Position numbers and translations under genes: made by a program | Shown here: piece after piece, positions 8,838 to 19,078 of the stretch | Position numbering within the stretch: the first letter of the stretch is position 1 | Layout of the letters: each line of letters begins with the position of its first letter | Assembly (NCBI GenBank): GCA_009193035.1 | Contig: SWDT01000193.1 | Coordinates: 124,001 to 188,000 of the forward strand | Direction of reading: 5' to 3' | Length of the DNA: 64,000 bases | DNA from: Halicephalobus mephisto | Taxonomy: Eukaryota; Nematoda; Chromadorea; Rhabditida; Panagrolaimidae | The notes under the pieces: model-generated | Seen by the model: the letters and a program-made list of their open reading frames with translations, nothing else | The model's database searches: none | What the model was told of the DNA's origin: nothing

Positions 8838-11800
8838 TTAATTATAAGCATCCCCCATGATGGCCAAGACGAGGGCACTCCATCCGGTGAATGGTCTGGT
8901 TCCTGCTCCGGCTCCAGTTTTGTCGTCGTAGTGTTCCCAGATGAATCCAGAAGTGCTGTATTGGTTGGCCATGTTTGTTACGATGTTGTTTTTCAAGGAA
9001 GAGTAGAGTTCAGCAGATAGGTCCTGGATGGGTCCGGGGATGGAGGAATAGTACTTCAAAGCTTCCAAAGCTAAGAAGTTGATGTTTATCCATATTGGTC
9101 CTCGCCAATATGGAGCAGCAGTGTTGGTGTTGAAGGAATCGTAATAGCGAGATCTTTTCGCGACGGATCTGAGTCCGAAAGATGTCCACATTTCCTGAAA
9201 GTTCTGGATTAAGGACGTTATTTTAAAATTCTTGCATTAGTGTCGTTTAGTCGTCTTAGAATAATTTCCAACTTGGTTGAATTGGCTGGTAGTAGTCTCA
9301 GCAAGAAAGGGAAGATGTTCACGTAGCCGTAAACGTCGTCAACAAATCTCAATTCTGGTTTTGAAAACACTTTCCTTCGGTAAATGACCACTCCACCTGG
9401 TTGGGGTTCTCCAACAATGGCTACACTGTAACTGTGGTTACCGTAGTCGTAGTAGCCTTGAGTGGCGTTGGACCAGTGGAGTTTGTTGAGGAGATCGAGG
9501 TCGTTGAAGAGCTTCTGGTCGGCCGAGATGGTAGGGAGCCAGTCGGAGTCGTTCGTGAGTTTCGCCAGGTCCAGCAGGACCGAACTCGACATCGCCATCC
9601 AGCACTTTATGTCCAGGTGGTACTCCTGAAGCCCAGATCTCACAAATGTTAGAACGCCTACAGGTCAAGTTCCCCAGCTGCGGCCACTAGCCTCAAATCC
9701 ACTCTCTTCCAGAATCTCCGTTTTCGGAAATCCATTTCTGTGTAAACATTCATGATTATTACAACCGTACAGAAATGGACTTCCCAAAACCGAGATTCTA
9801 AGAGACAACGAGTTGTTCAGTCTTCACGTTATATAAGCCCAACTCTTTCCCTGATACCCGTCACTATCCAGTTCCCGTTCTTACATCTTTGCTCGGATGA
9901 GTGGCTCTGGGGTAATCGTCCAGTCCACTGGGGGTCGTTCCTGGATTCAATTCCAGATCGGTGGTTGCATTTCTTCCCTGCCATTGGAAACTTCCGTCTA
10001 TGGGTCCTTTTTGGATGTTCTTCATCCAAATGTAGAGTAACTTCAATCTGGGGTAGATCTTGATGATTCTGTCCTTGTAGTTGTCCATGACATTCTTGTC
10101 TGCCATGAGCTTCTGCATCAGATAGATGAACATCGGGGGGTTTGCCACGGTGGAATCCTCGAAGAGTAAGGGTGGAGCTCTTCTGTGGGCTTCGGAATCT
10201 AAGACCACTTCTCTGGGGATCCAGCCATCGGAATCCATCATGTCCAGCCAGGAAGCAATGATGTCCAGAGACAGTGTTGGTCTGAACTTCCTCATCAGCA
10301 AGTTATGGAACCCTTCGTCCCAGAGGAACCCCCTGGGGTAGTAGGGTCTGGAGGGGATCCCTGAGTACAAGGTCAAAGGTCCGTAGTTGAGGTACTCGTC
10401 CCAGTTAAGACAAGGCGAAGACACCTGGCAGTACCCTGTCCAGTAGGAGACCGACCCGATCATGTTCGCGAACCCGAACCTCCCCATCTCTATCGAATTC
10501 TCGTCCATGCCGTTTGCTTCCAGCTGAAAAATATCCTCAAACTTCTTCCTGAAGTCAGTGATTCTCTTGGAGAGTTCTGGCTGGAAGTCGGGGAACGGAG
10601 TGGGGTCGATGGAGGGCTTGAAGCGGGCTTGGAAGGTGGCGTTTCCTAAAAAGAAATAAAATCCTAAATAATAACCGAAATACATTCATTCTAATAACAA
10701 TTAGTCACTATCCAAATTAAATGTTCTGTGTCAAAAAAGTTGTCTGGATAGTGACTAGATTGAGCGACACTACGCCAATTCAGTCACTATCCAAGAAACC
10801 AAGAGGATAGTGACTGAGATAGAAGCTTCCACAGCAGTCTCAATCACTATCCAGTAATCAATAGAAATGGTTGGATAGTGACTGGAATAAACAGCTTCAG
10901 TAATATTGCAGTCACTATTTTGACAAGTTCTAGAGTCGACAGAAATTTTAAAAATAGTGACTGATTTGAAGCGTTTTCATCATTATTAATCACTATCTAA
11001 GGAAACCGGAATATTAAAAACATGTTTAGTCAATGTTGATGTACTTGAATCATCCTTACCGTTTACCGTAATTTGCACAGCTGCAAAATTGGGATTGTTA
11101 TCCTGTGACCGTCCGCCGTTGTCCAAGCAAATCGTCGTTGATCCGTCCTTGCAAGGCAAAAATGAAGCTAAAATCAGTTCGTTTACGATACCTGCGTCCA
11201 ACATTGGCTCTATGTTGATGATCAGCTCAGATTGGGATTGGATAGCTCCAGAAGAGACGAAATCCAATTGGAAGTCTCCCAAATCCCCGAAATTGCCCTT
11301 GATCCCCGTCACGTGGTTGTTGTCATCGATGATTGCGGACAATGTAGATACAGTATCCTGATAAGCGAAATAAAAAATGAAACTGTAGTTGACAGAAGCG
11401 TTTGAAGCCCTAATTTCGACATTGCCGATCCAAGATCTATTTACCCCGATCCAGTCCGTGCTGAAGCCCAGTTCCGGATTGTCCTGGACGGGCTGATGAC
11501 CAAAGGATTCCCCATCAGCATCCGACCACATACAACGGACCCCGTCGTCTTCGCAGTAGTGCTTGAGGGTGAGGCCATGAGAGGAGGGGGCTTGTTCGAA
11601 CCACATCAGACCGAAGAGGGGCGACGACACGTGCCGCATCCGGAGGCCGAAATAAACAGGGGCTCGGAACGTCCCCCAAGAAAACTGAAAAAAAACTGAA
11701 AAAAAATGAAAATTAATCAAAAATAAAATTACAAATTTCAATTTTTTTATAACTTAAAAATCAGAGTTTTATTCCTCAAATTTTAATTTTTTATTAATAA

Positions 11801-12855
11801 AATAATTTTCACAAAAAAATTTAAATTTTCTTCAAAATTTTAAATATTAAAAAATATTGTAGTTTTTTACTGACGAAATAAAAGTAATTTCTTTGAATTT
11901 TAAAATTACTGCAAAAGAATTTTAAGCATTTTCTGAAGATTTTTTAAAATTTGATTTACTATATTTTGAATAATAATCATACAGAAAATGGGTGTATGGT
12001 ATACAACATACCGATACATTAAGTTGATATCGATGCATTGTAGTTAGTATATGCATATATTAAACCGCCTCTGATGCATTAGATACATTGTACTTAGTGT
12101 ATCAATATATTTAGTGTAATATCAATATATTATATGCAATGTACTGATATATTAAAACGGTTTCGATATATCAGATATATAATATTCAATCTATTAATAT
12201 ATTAAGTACAATATCAATATATTATATGCAATGTACTAATACATTAAAACGGTTTCGATATATCAGATATATCATATTCAATCTATTAATATATTAATAT
12301 ATTAAGTACAATATTGATATATTATATGCAATATACCACTACATTAAAACGATTTTGATGTATCAGATACATTGCATTCGATGTACTGATACATTAAGTT
12401 GATATCAGTGCATTAATTCAATGATCGATGCAAAAAATATAGTGTATCTGACGCATTGGGACCAATTCAATGTACTTTTTTGTGTGCGGTCATAATCTAT
12501 AAGAAATATTCAAAACATGTTGTATTGCCATATCTTAATCCGGAAAAAACCCAAAATAATCACCAACCTTATCATACGAATCCTCCCAAGATGCCAGAGG
12601 CAACGTGGACTTGACCGGATTAGGGCACTGTGTCGGATTTCCCGTCGTAGTTGTTGTAGTCGTCTTTACTGGATTAGTACTAGTATTGATTACACTTCCA
12701 ACAGTAGTACTTTCGATATTGATAATCTTTGTCACGGAATCATTCTTTTTTTCCACCTTGGTCAATATCCCGATGGATATTCCCAAGATCCCCAAGAGCA
12801 CCACTAAACTAGCGATTGATAAGGCTACCTTCAAAGTCGACAGAGTCGTTGCCAT
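8838..12855 (-). CDS. MOGS: Mannosyl-oligosaccharide glucosidase (glucosidase I, GH63), copy A
   Basis: Five exons (12568-12855, 11060-11684, 9885-10645, 9236-9625, 8838-9194) make about 806 residues. It is an ER type II membrane enzyme that removes the terminal alpha-1,2-glucose from the Glc3Man9GlcNAc2 glycan just after transfer. Seen here are a short cytosolic N-terminus with one hydrophobic span (about residues 10-35), a Ser/Thr-rich stem, the GH63 N-domain (YFGLRMRHVSSPLFGLMW), and the catalytic (alpha/alpha)6 domain with GWIPREVVLDSEA and PYWRGPIWININFLALEAL. Near the end, FIWEHYDDKTGAGAG holds a conserved acid expected to be catalytic. The start is ATG at 12855; an upstream TTG-initiated frame is not needed. 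Intron 4 (9195-9235) needs a GC donor (AAT^GCAAGA) and is absent from copy B. Introns 1, 2 and 3 hold a satellite, a palindrome array and a hairpin. Confidence 0.92.
8856..8949. repeat. 3' MOGS tract identical to copy B
   Basis: About 95 bp of the last exon (from CTGGATTCATCTGG to GGCCATCATGGG on the coding strand) is identical or nearly so to 15837-15932 of copy B in inverted orientation, while codons on both sides differ. It is best explained by a gene-conversion tract. Confidence 0.7.
9434..9930. repeat. Central MOGS tract shared with copy B (exon-intron-exon)
   Basis: About 495 bp covering the end of exon 3, the whole of intron 3 and the first part of exon 4 matches 14888-15383 of copy B in inverted orientation with only a handful of differences, intron included. 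Exon sequence on both sides is clearly diverged at protein level. Confidence 0.85.
9703..9805 (-). ncRNA. Intronic long hairpin (pre-miRNA-like or small palindromic element)
   Basis: On the transcribed (minus) strand, arm 9769-9799 and arm 9711-9741 are 31 nt each and pair with 28 Watson-Crick pairs, one G-U and two G-G mismatches, closing a 27-nt loop. Six further pairs can extend the stem past a 2-nt bulge. It lies in intron 3 of glucosidase I copy A and is duplicated at the same position of copy B. It could be a miRNA precursor, an RNA regulatory structure or an old MITE; sequence alone cannot decide. Confidence 0.4.
10703..10998. repeat. Array of spaced palindromes GGATAGTGACT/AGTCACTATCC (array 1)
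   Basis: Nine boxes alternate in orientation inside intron 2 of glucosidase I copy A. Reverse boxes (AGTCACTATCC-like) start at 10703, 10782, 10842, 10910 and 10988; forward boxes (GGATAGTGACT-like) start at 10746, 10805, 10873 and 10952. The distance from each forward box to the next reverse box is 36-37 bp, whereas reverse-to-forward distances vary from 23 to 43 bp. Spacers are far less conserved than boxes. Related arrays lie at 31051-31399 and 52496-52843. Confidence 0.85.
12000..12440. repeat. TATA-rich satellite (copy 1)
   Basis: This is a run of ~60-bp units built from ATATATTAAAACGGTTTCGATATATCAG-like segments (written here by composition; units vary) with repeated GATACATT and CAATATATTATATGCAATGTA blocks. 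It lies in intron 1 of glucosidase I copy A. The same satellite appears briefly at 19563-19660 and as a long inverted array at 55200-55790. Confidence 0.8.
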
Positions 12856-13035
12856 TGTCAAAAAGCAATAAAAAGGCAGGAAACAACACGCTAATTAAAA
12901 CCCCAATGATCTTTGATAGAGTAACTCCAAGAGTAAGGAAGGAATCCGCTTATCAGGGGAATCAATTAATTCCAGAAAGTGTTCAGCAACTCACTGAAAT
13001 AAATGCGAAAAAATTTATTTCTCTATTTCTAAGAA
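12856..13035. promoter_or_regulatory. Divergent promoter of the glucosidase I pair
   Basis: 180 bp separate the two start codons of the head-to-head MOGS genes. An A/T-rich run and a possible acceptor (TTCTAAG just before the ATG of copy B) are present. No recognised factor site. Confidence 0.4.
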
Positions 13036-15949
13036 ATGTCGAAAGTGTCAAAAATATTGACTACTGTAGGGGTTTTGGGGTTCGTCGCACTGCTGGGGAT
13101 CTTGGGGGTCTGTATCGCTATATTGATCAAAGTCAACAAAAACAATGGTTCCGACAGTAACGGGGGAAATTCGACACCTTCTCCTAACAGCAACTTCGAA
13201 TGCATGAACAAATCAACATTGCCTCAGGCAGCAGACAATTCTAGTTTTGATCCAGTAAGTTTGGGATCGATTAATTTTTGTGGAACATTTTCAGTTCAAA
13301 TGGGGCAGTCTCCGGGGACAACTGTACTTCGGGATGCAGACAAGACACCCGTTGAGTCCGAGGTTCGGGGTTCTATGGCAGAAGAAAGACGGTCCAGTCA
13401 GGTATTGGTGTGACAGCTCAGGTACGGTACTTAAAATTTCAATAAGATATGGATTTCATAATGTAGCTTTTCTATTCCAGTTTTTACACTTTTAATTTAA
13501 AAATTAAATAATTTTCAATTTCTTTTGTAAATATATTTTTCGACTTGTGAGGTCTTGACACGAAAATTAAAAAATCAAAAATGACTGTAAAAATGCAAAT
13601 TCTTGATTTTCGCGCTGGGACCAAAAAGTTAAAATTCTGTCTTGAAATGGAAATGACTATTTTATTAAACATATTTTACTTTTTTAGTCAAAGTAACCTT
13701 CATGTGGACAGATGCCGATTTCCAGTCATTCGGGGAACAGCCCATCGTCGACGGAGACCTCAAGTTTTCCACTCTCTGGATCAACCAAAATCGCTCTTTT
13801 TCTGCGAAGATCGTCGTTGATCCCAACACGACCCTCGCAAATCAGTATTCTTTCCTCTTCTACCTGGCCTTCCAAGACACGAACAGCTTCTTCCAGTCAG
13901 CCGCTTTCGACCCTGTTTCTGGTTTTGTTTCTTCTTCGACTGGAACCTTCTCTCCTCTGGGGAATTTTACAGTATCCATCAGCACTAATTCAGCTAAATC
14001 CATTTCTCAAGCCTTCCTAGCTGACACCCCTTTTGTGGAGATGGCTACTGTACAGTCTTTCCTGCAGAAATTCCAGCAATGCAATATTACTGGATACTGT
14101 AGCTTCAACAACACCTCTCTGTTACCGTATGCTAATTTATTTGTCGTTCAAGCGGACTTCACTGATCCTCAATTCACCTTCCAATTCGACTACAAAATCA
14201 ACTCTGACCCGAATTTGCCCGATTTCGATACTACCCACAGTGACCGGAAAAATCAATTCAGAGACAACTTTGCAAAAGTGTTCCCCATCAGCGACAACGA
14301 TGTAGCTGCTAACTTTACCGACATGGGAAGGGCTGCTTTGTCTAACATGCTGGGGAGTATCTCCTATTGGCATGGGTACTCCAATGCCACTGGTTCTTGT
14401 TTGCCTAACGGAACTACGGTGGAATTCGGTCCCCTCGACTTGATAGCTGCAGAACCTTCAAGAGCTGACTTCCCTAGGGGATTCCTGTGGGATGATGGGT
14501 TCCACAATCTGCTGATAAGACAGTTTGACACCGACTTGGCCATCCAGATAATTTCCTCCTGGCTGGATACCATGAACACCTACGGTTGGATCCCGAGGGA
14601 GATGTTCTTGACCAAAGAAGCCGCGGCCAAAGTGCCTCCAGGGCCTTGGTTAATCGAACAAGATAATGTGGCTAATCCTCCCATGTTGATTTACTTGGTG
14701 GGAAAACTGATGGCTGACAGCGACGTAATGAGTAAGTATGGGGATAGGGTAGTGAGACTGTACCCGAGACTGAAGCTGTTCTACAATTGGATGAAGACTA
14801 TTCAGAAAGGGCCTGTGGATGGGAGTTTCCAGTGGCAAGGAAGAGATGCAACGACTGAATTGGTACTTAATCCACCTACACTGCCTAGTGGACTGGACGA
14901 TTACCCCAGAGCCACTCATCCGAGCAAAGATGTAAGAACGGGAACTGGATAGTGACGGGTATCAGGGGAAGAGTTGGGTTTATATAACGTGAAGACTGAA
15001 CAACTCGTTGTCTTTTAGAATCTCGGTTTTGGGAAGTCCATTTCTGTACGGTTGTAATAATCATGAATGTTTATACAGAAATGGATTTCCGAAAACGGAG
15101 GTTCTGGAAGAGAGTGGATTTGAGGCTAGTGGCCGCAGCTGGGGAACTTGACCTGTAGGCGTTCTAACATTTGTGAGATCTGGGCTTCAGGAGTACCACC
15201 TGGACATAAAGTGCTGGATGGCGATGTCGAGTTCGGTCCTGCTGGACCTGGCGAAACTCACGAACGACTCCGACTGGCTCCCCACCATCTCGGCCGACCA
15301 GAAGCTCTTCAACGACCTCGATCTCCTCAACAAACTCCACTGGTCCAACGCCACTCAAGGCTACTACGACTACGGTAACCATAGCTTCAATGTGATCCTT
15401 ATCTGCGAGACCAGAAATGGAGTCACTACGGAATACAGACACACTTTGGTCGCTCCAGAAAAGAGACTAGTCACGGATGTTTTCGGCTATGTGAACATCT
15501 TCCCGTTCTTGCTGAAACTGCTACCTGCAAATTCTGCTCAACTTGGAGTCATTTTGAAAAACATTACTGATCCCAATTGTCTCTGGACCGATTTCGGGTT
15601 ACGGTCAGTAGCCAAGCTCATCGATGGGAAGCCAGCAAGGTACTATGACGCTTTCAACAACATCGCCAGTCCACCGTACTGGAGAAGTCCGATCTGGATC
15701 AATTTGAACTACTTCGCATTGGATGCTCTCAAGCATTATTCTACTGTAGATGGACCTTACAAACAAGAGGCCGGAGAATACTATAGGAAGCTGAGGAGCA
15801 ACATAATCAGCAACATGGGGAAGGTCTACAGAGAGACTGGATTCATCTGGGAACACTACGACGACAAAACTGGAGCCGGAGCAGGAACCAGACCATTCAC
15901 CGGATGGAGTGCCCTCGTCTTGGCCATCATGGGAGATGACTATAGATGA
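13036..15949 (+). CDS. MOGS: Mannosyl-oligosaccharide glucosidase (GH63), copy B
   Basis: Four exons (13036-13254, 13295-13421, 13688-14931, 15191-15949) give about 782 residues. The layout matches copy A: single N-terminal membrane span (residues ~10-32), Asn/Ser-rich stem, YFGMQTRHPLSPRFGVLW, then the catalytic domain with GWIPREMFLTKEAAAKVP, PYWRSPIWINLNYFALDAL and FIWEHYDDKTGAGAG. All conserved acidic blocks visible in copy A are kept, so both copies look active. Intron positions differ: copy B has an extra intron in the N-domain (13422-13687) and lacks the small GC-AG intron of copy A. Overall protein divergence is substantial except in two tracts near-identical to copy A. The intron between exons 3 and 4 carries the same hairpin as copy A. 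Confidence 0.92.
14888..15383. repeat. Central MOGS tract shared with copy A
   Basis: Counterpart of 9434-9930. It spans the exon 3 end, the complete intron (14932-15190) and about 190 bp of exon 4. About five differences were counted across the ~250-bp intron. Confidence 0.85.
15011..15115 (+). ncRNA. Intronic long hairpin, copy B
   Basis: Arms 15017-15047 and 15075-15105 form a 31-bp stem with a 27-nt loop; 15011-15016 pairs with about 15108-15113 to extend it. Two base differences from copy A that fall in paired positions (A to G in the 3' arm, C to T in the extension) turn normal pairs into G-U pairs rather than breaking the stem. Confidence 0.4.
15837..15932. repeat. 3' MOGS tract shared with copy A
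   Basis: Counterpart of 8856-8949, in the last exon of copy B. Confidence 0.7.
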
Positions 15950-16028
15950 CGTTGGTAAGGGTACTCGGTTGTTAATTTTACTATATATTAACGTATAAAA
16001 AGTGCTTTCCACAGATGTTTTGGAAATA

Positions 16029-16371
16029 TTAAAGAACAACAAATGAAAGATCATACTTTAGAAATTTCATCAACTTTATAGAACTGGAGAAAACCAATAA
16101 TTTTAGTACTAGTATACAGTAATATCCGCAGTGATGGGTATTGAATTTTTGTATCTGAAATGTTGGAAATTCAACATCTGAACTTAAGTAATTTTGTAAT
16201 TCAATTAATAGATCCAAGTCAAATGAATCAAAATAATAACATTTATTTCTATTTTTATAATAACAAACCCAATGAGTACCATTATTTTTGATGGAGTCTA
16301 AGTTTATAATACCAACTTCATTGTTATTAATTTTATTTGGGAGTGTGTCCCACATAAATACTCCTCTAAAA
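16029..16371 (-). pseudogene. Maverick/Polinton (adenovirus-type) cysteine protease remnant
   Basis: A minus-strand frame of about 110 codons beginning FRGVFMWDTLP resembles the C48-like protease carried by Maverick/Polinton and related viral elements. Expected catalytic positions are all present: His in GTHWVCYY, Asp in YYFDSF, and Cys in HHCGYYC. Upstream codons run into A/T-rich non-coding sequence, so the N-terminus is missing or lost, and the C-terminal end drifts into an unrelated Lys/Leu-rich tail. No polymerase, integrase, capsid or packaging gene of such an element is visible nearby, so this is an isolated fragment. A protease from another mobile element is the main alternative. It lies just 3' of glucosidase I copy B. 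Confidence 0.6.
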
Positions 16372-17708
16372 TTTTTAATTTTTAATTTTTTTATGTTACA
16401 GAAACTAACGACTTTTGTGAACTTCAGAAAAATTTTATTTTAAAAATTTGTCAAATATTTATCAAATTAGAAAATATTGAACTTTTTCGAATTTGTGTCT
16501 ACCGTAATAAATTATTTTTGAATAATTTTTAATAACAATTTTCAAAATTAGGAATTAGTTTTACACATTCCCCAATACTTACAGTAAATATGGAAATCAC
16601 AAAACTTTAATTCTTTAATGTCGTCTTGTGATTTTTACCGTAGATTCCCATGTGATGGTTATAAACCCAATTTTTTATTGATTTTTAAATTTTTCCTTTT
16701 ATTTTGATTTTCCGCGTTCGTACGTGACTTTCGTGATTTGTGTTCTCAATTCCGAATTTTTTCAAAATTTTCTAAAAACGAAAAAATTTAAAAAACATTC
16801 AAATAAAAAATAAACACTAATTTCATATTAAAATTAATTTTCAAATTTTTAATTTTGGAAAATATTTAAAAAATAAAATTTTTTCTTAATTTATATTTTT
16901 GTGAATAAAATTACTGAATTTTTAACATTTAATTAGTTTATTTTTTTTTCTGATTTTTGTGTCGTATTTTTTCATTATTCGTCGTAAAATTTAATTTCAA
17001 ACGATTTCTTCCGCGTTCTTCATTTCGTGAATCAAATAGTTCAAGTTTTCGAAATTAACATGAAAGACGTCAAATTCGGAATTTATTGTTCATTCAAAAA
17101 AATAAGAAATCAAAAAAAGTAATACTATGTTAAAGTTTAAAAACTAGTCGGCATCAAAATTAAACAGCATTTTTATACAATTTGGTAAATCAGTTTGAAT
17201 GTTACAAATAAATTGCAAATTTTACTTTGATTTTCGAAAAGTCGCGGTTTCAAATCGTGGACATTCCGTGCTTGCCCAACCCAGACGTTACGAAATACGG
17301 TAGGCAATGGGTACCTCATAAAGGGGGAAAGATTCACCACTATGGTGCAGTCCACGACTTGGTTACGCAGGTAATAACCCCTAGGGACTAGGACAAGATG
17401 CTAAACATCTACGCTGGTCATTCGGCGCAATCCCTACGGTGGTTTACAAACCATATCCTTGATTACGGGAAAGTTTTAACCTTTTTTACTTTGATTTTGA
17501 TTTCTGTTGTGACTTGGGATGCGACGAATAAGGAGAGATGTACTTGAGTTTTTGTAGAAAAAAGTCATAGTTTTTTACGGAATAATATCATCAAACAATA
17601 CAACAATATAAACCTCGTAAGATTACGGTGGTCGTGCTAAGACCACCTAGTTAGGGAGAACCACCTGCATGGTGTCTCCTCAAGTCCCAACAATTTCCAT
17701 ATAGATAT
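16372..17708. other. Non-coding A/T-rich stretch with unclassified repeat-like pieces
   Basis: 16372-17160 is very A/T-rich and empty. 17160-17470 and 17600-17700 are more GC-balanced (around CCCCTAGGGACTAGGACAAG and TTACGGTGGTCGTGC). They look like transposon-derived sequence, possibly from the element that left the adjacent LTR. No intact frame or tRNA fold is supportable. Confidence 0.4.
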
Positions 17709-17924
17709 TGTTGGATTTTTTGAAGAGCAGGAGGATGGACTACAAGTGGAGTAACGAAATAATACACTTTATTAGTTATCAACATACAGAACAGACAAAT
17801 GATTAGAAATGACTCTGGTATCGTGAGTAACCTTGTGGCTTCTATACTCTTGCTTGAGGATGTGCGAGAATGGAGTAACGCGGACTGGGATACCGTAAGC
17901 TATAGGAACTAACTGGTCCCAACA
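17709..17924 (-). mobile_element. Probable solo LTR (216 bp)
   Basis: On the minus strand the segment starts TGTTGGGACC and ends ATCCAACA, giving the 5'-TG...CA-3' form with a 6-bp inverted repeat TGTTGG/CCAACA. An AATAAAG polyadenylation signal sits near its centre. Flanks are GATAT and GATAC, an almost perfect 4-5 bp target duplication. No gag/pol reading frame adjoins. A second TGTTGGGAC lies 16 bp away on the internal side and may be coincidence or an old internal boundary. Confidence 0.5.
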
Positions 17925-17927
17925 GAT

Positions 17928-18077
17928 ACAAAAAAGCGTAACTTTCGGCACAATAACAAGTCCAAATCGTCATTATTACATTTTAATTTTCGTCACAAAT
18001 GCGAAATATTCATCAAAAATGTGAGGATTGTTACATTTCGCAATTGTTGCCGGACCAAAAGTTGTGATTTTTTGTGT
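17928..18077. mobile_element. MITE family M1 (TIR ACAAAAA(A)GCGTAACTTT), copy 1
   Basis: A ~150-bp inverted-repeat element. The left end is ACAAAAAAGCGTAACTTTCG and the right end CCAAAAGTTGTGATTTTTTGT; internal CGTCACAAATG and TTACATTTCGCAATTGTT blocks are shared with the other copies listed below. Confidence 0.75.
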
Positions 18078-19078
18078 GTATCAACACCAATTATTTAATC
18101 ATTGCTCTCGAAAGCAATTTTAGAACTTTTTCGTTGAAATAAAAAATCATGATTTGACAAAACTTGTAATTTTAGAAGATTTTTCAAAGATTGCCGTTCA
18201 TGAAATCGGAAATTCGATTTCCTTTGACACTGTACAGTAAAAAATTACTTACTTTTAAGATGCTGATCCATGGAACATTTCGAACATCTTGTTGGAAATT
18301 TCGTCATAAAAGTCGTCCTATTAGTTCTAATTTATTGTTTCAAAACCTGCGAAATCATGGATGTCAAGTTGTCTATGACCTCGGGCAATTTTTTAAAGTG
18401 CAATCTAAAGAGATTCTGGAAATCTAATTTTCTCTCAAATAAGGATACTATGAACTATTATCATTCGTAGAGATTTAGTTTTTTTCATTTTGTTCAAGAA
18501 TTTTGTTGAAAATATTTAACTTTAATGTCAAATTGTGGTTTTGGAGCTTCATAATTCAACGACTAAGATCTCAATAAATGTATAAAAATTACGATAAGTT
18601 TGACTAAAATGAAAAAAAATATTGGAATCTATTTTTGTTAATTTTGTGAAAAAATTACTCATGAATCTCCCTTAGGGCATTTTGGATAATCGTCTTTAAA
18701 AATTATTTTTAGAATTATTTTTTTCGGAAAATTAGTTATTAAAGTTATCGACTTTGGGAATTCCGAATCTGATGTTGTAATTGCTTTATGGATTCTAGAT
18801 TCTCCGATATCACTGGCGGATTTCGTAAATCTTGCTTTATCCAAAAAGCTTTCAAATTTAAAAAAATTTTAATTAAACAAATTTAAAAAATTTAAAATCT
18901 GATAGTTTTTTTAAAATTAATTTTTTTGAAGTTACTTGTGTCTCAAAACGAAGAAATACCAGTACAGTAAGCCTTTAAAGAAGTAATACAGACGAAAAAT
19001 AAGCCTAAAAATTTCTGATTTTTATTTAAATTTCAATTGATAACAAAATTAAAATAAACAATTTTTGCAAAAATTGAT
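18078..19078. other. Non-coding
   Basis: A/T-rich sequence with only short chance frames. No structured RNA or repeat was recognised. Confidence 0.5.

Noticed and set aside
9401..9668. Long opposite-strand frames over the MOGS exons (and the matching ones at 15148-15442)
   Set aside because: Shadows of glucosidase I exon 4; no splice or start support.
10703..10998. CRISPR array
   Set aside because: Repeats alternate in orientation, spacers are similar in sequence rather than unique, and the organism is a eukaryote.
17173..17470. Possible RNA gene (GC-balanced island with a B-box-like GGTTTCAAATC)
   Set aside because: No cloverleaf arms or anticodon loop can be drawn around it; transposon debris is more likely.
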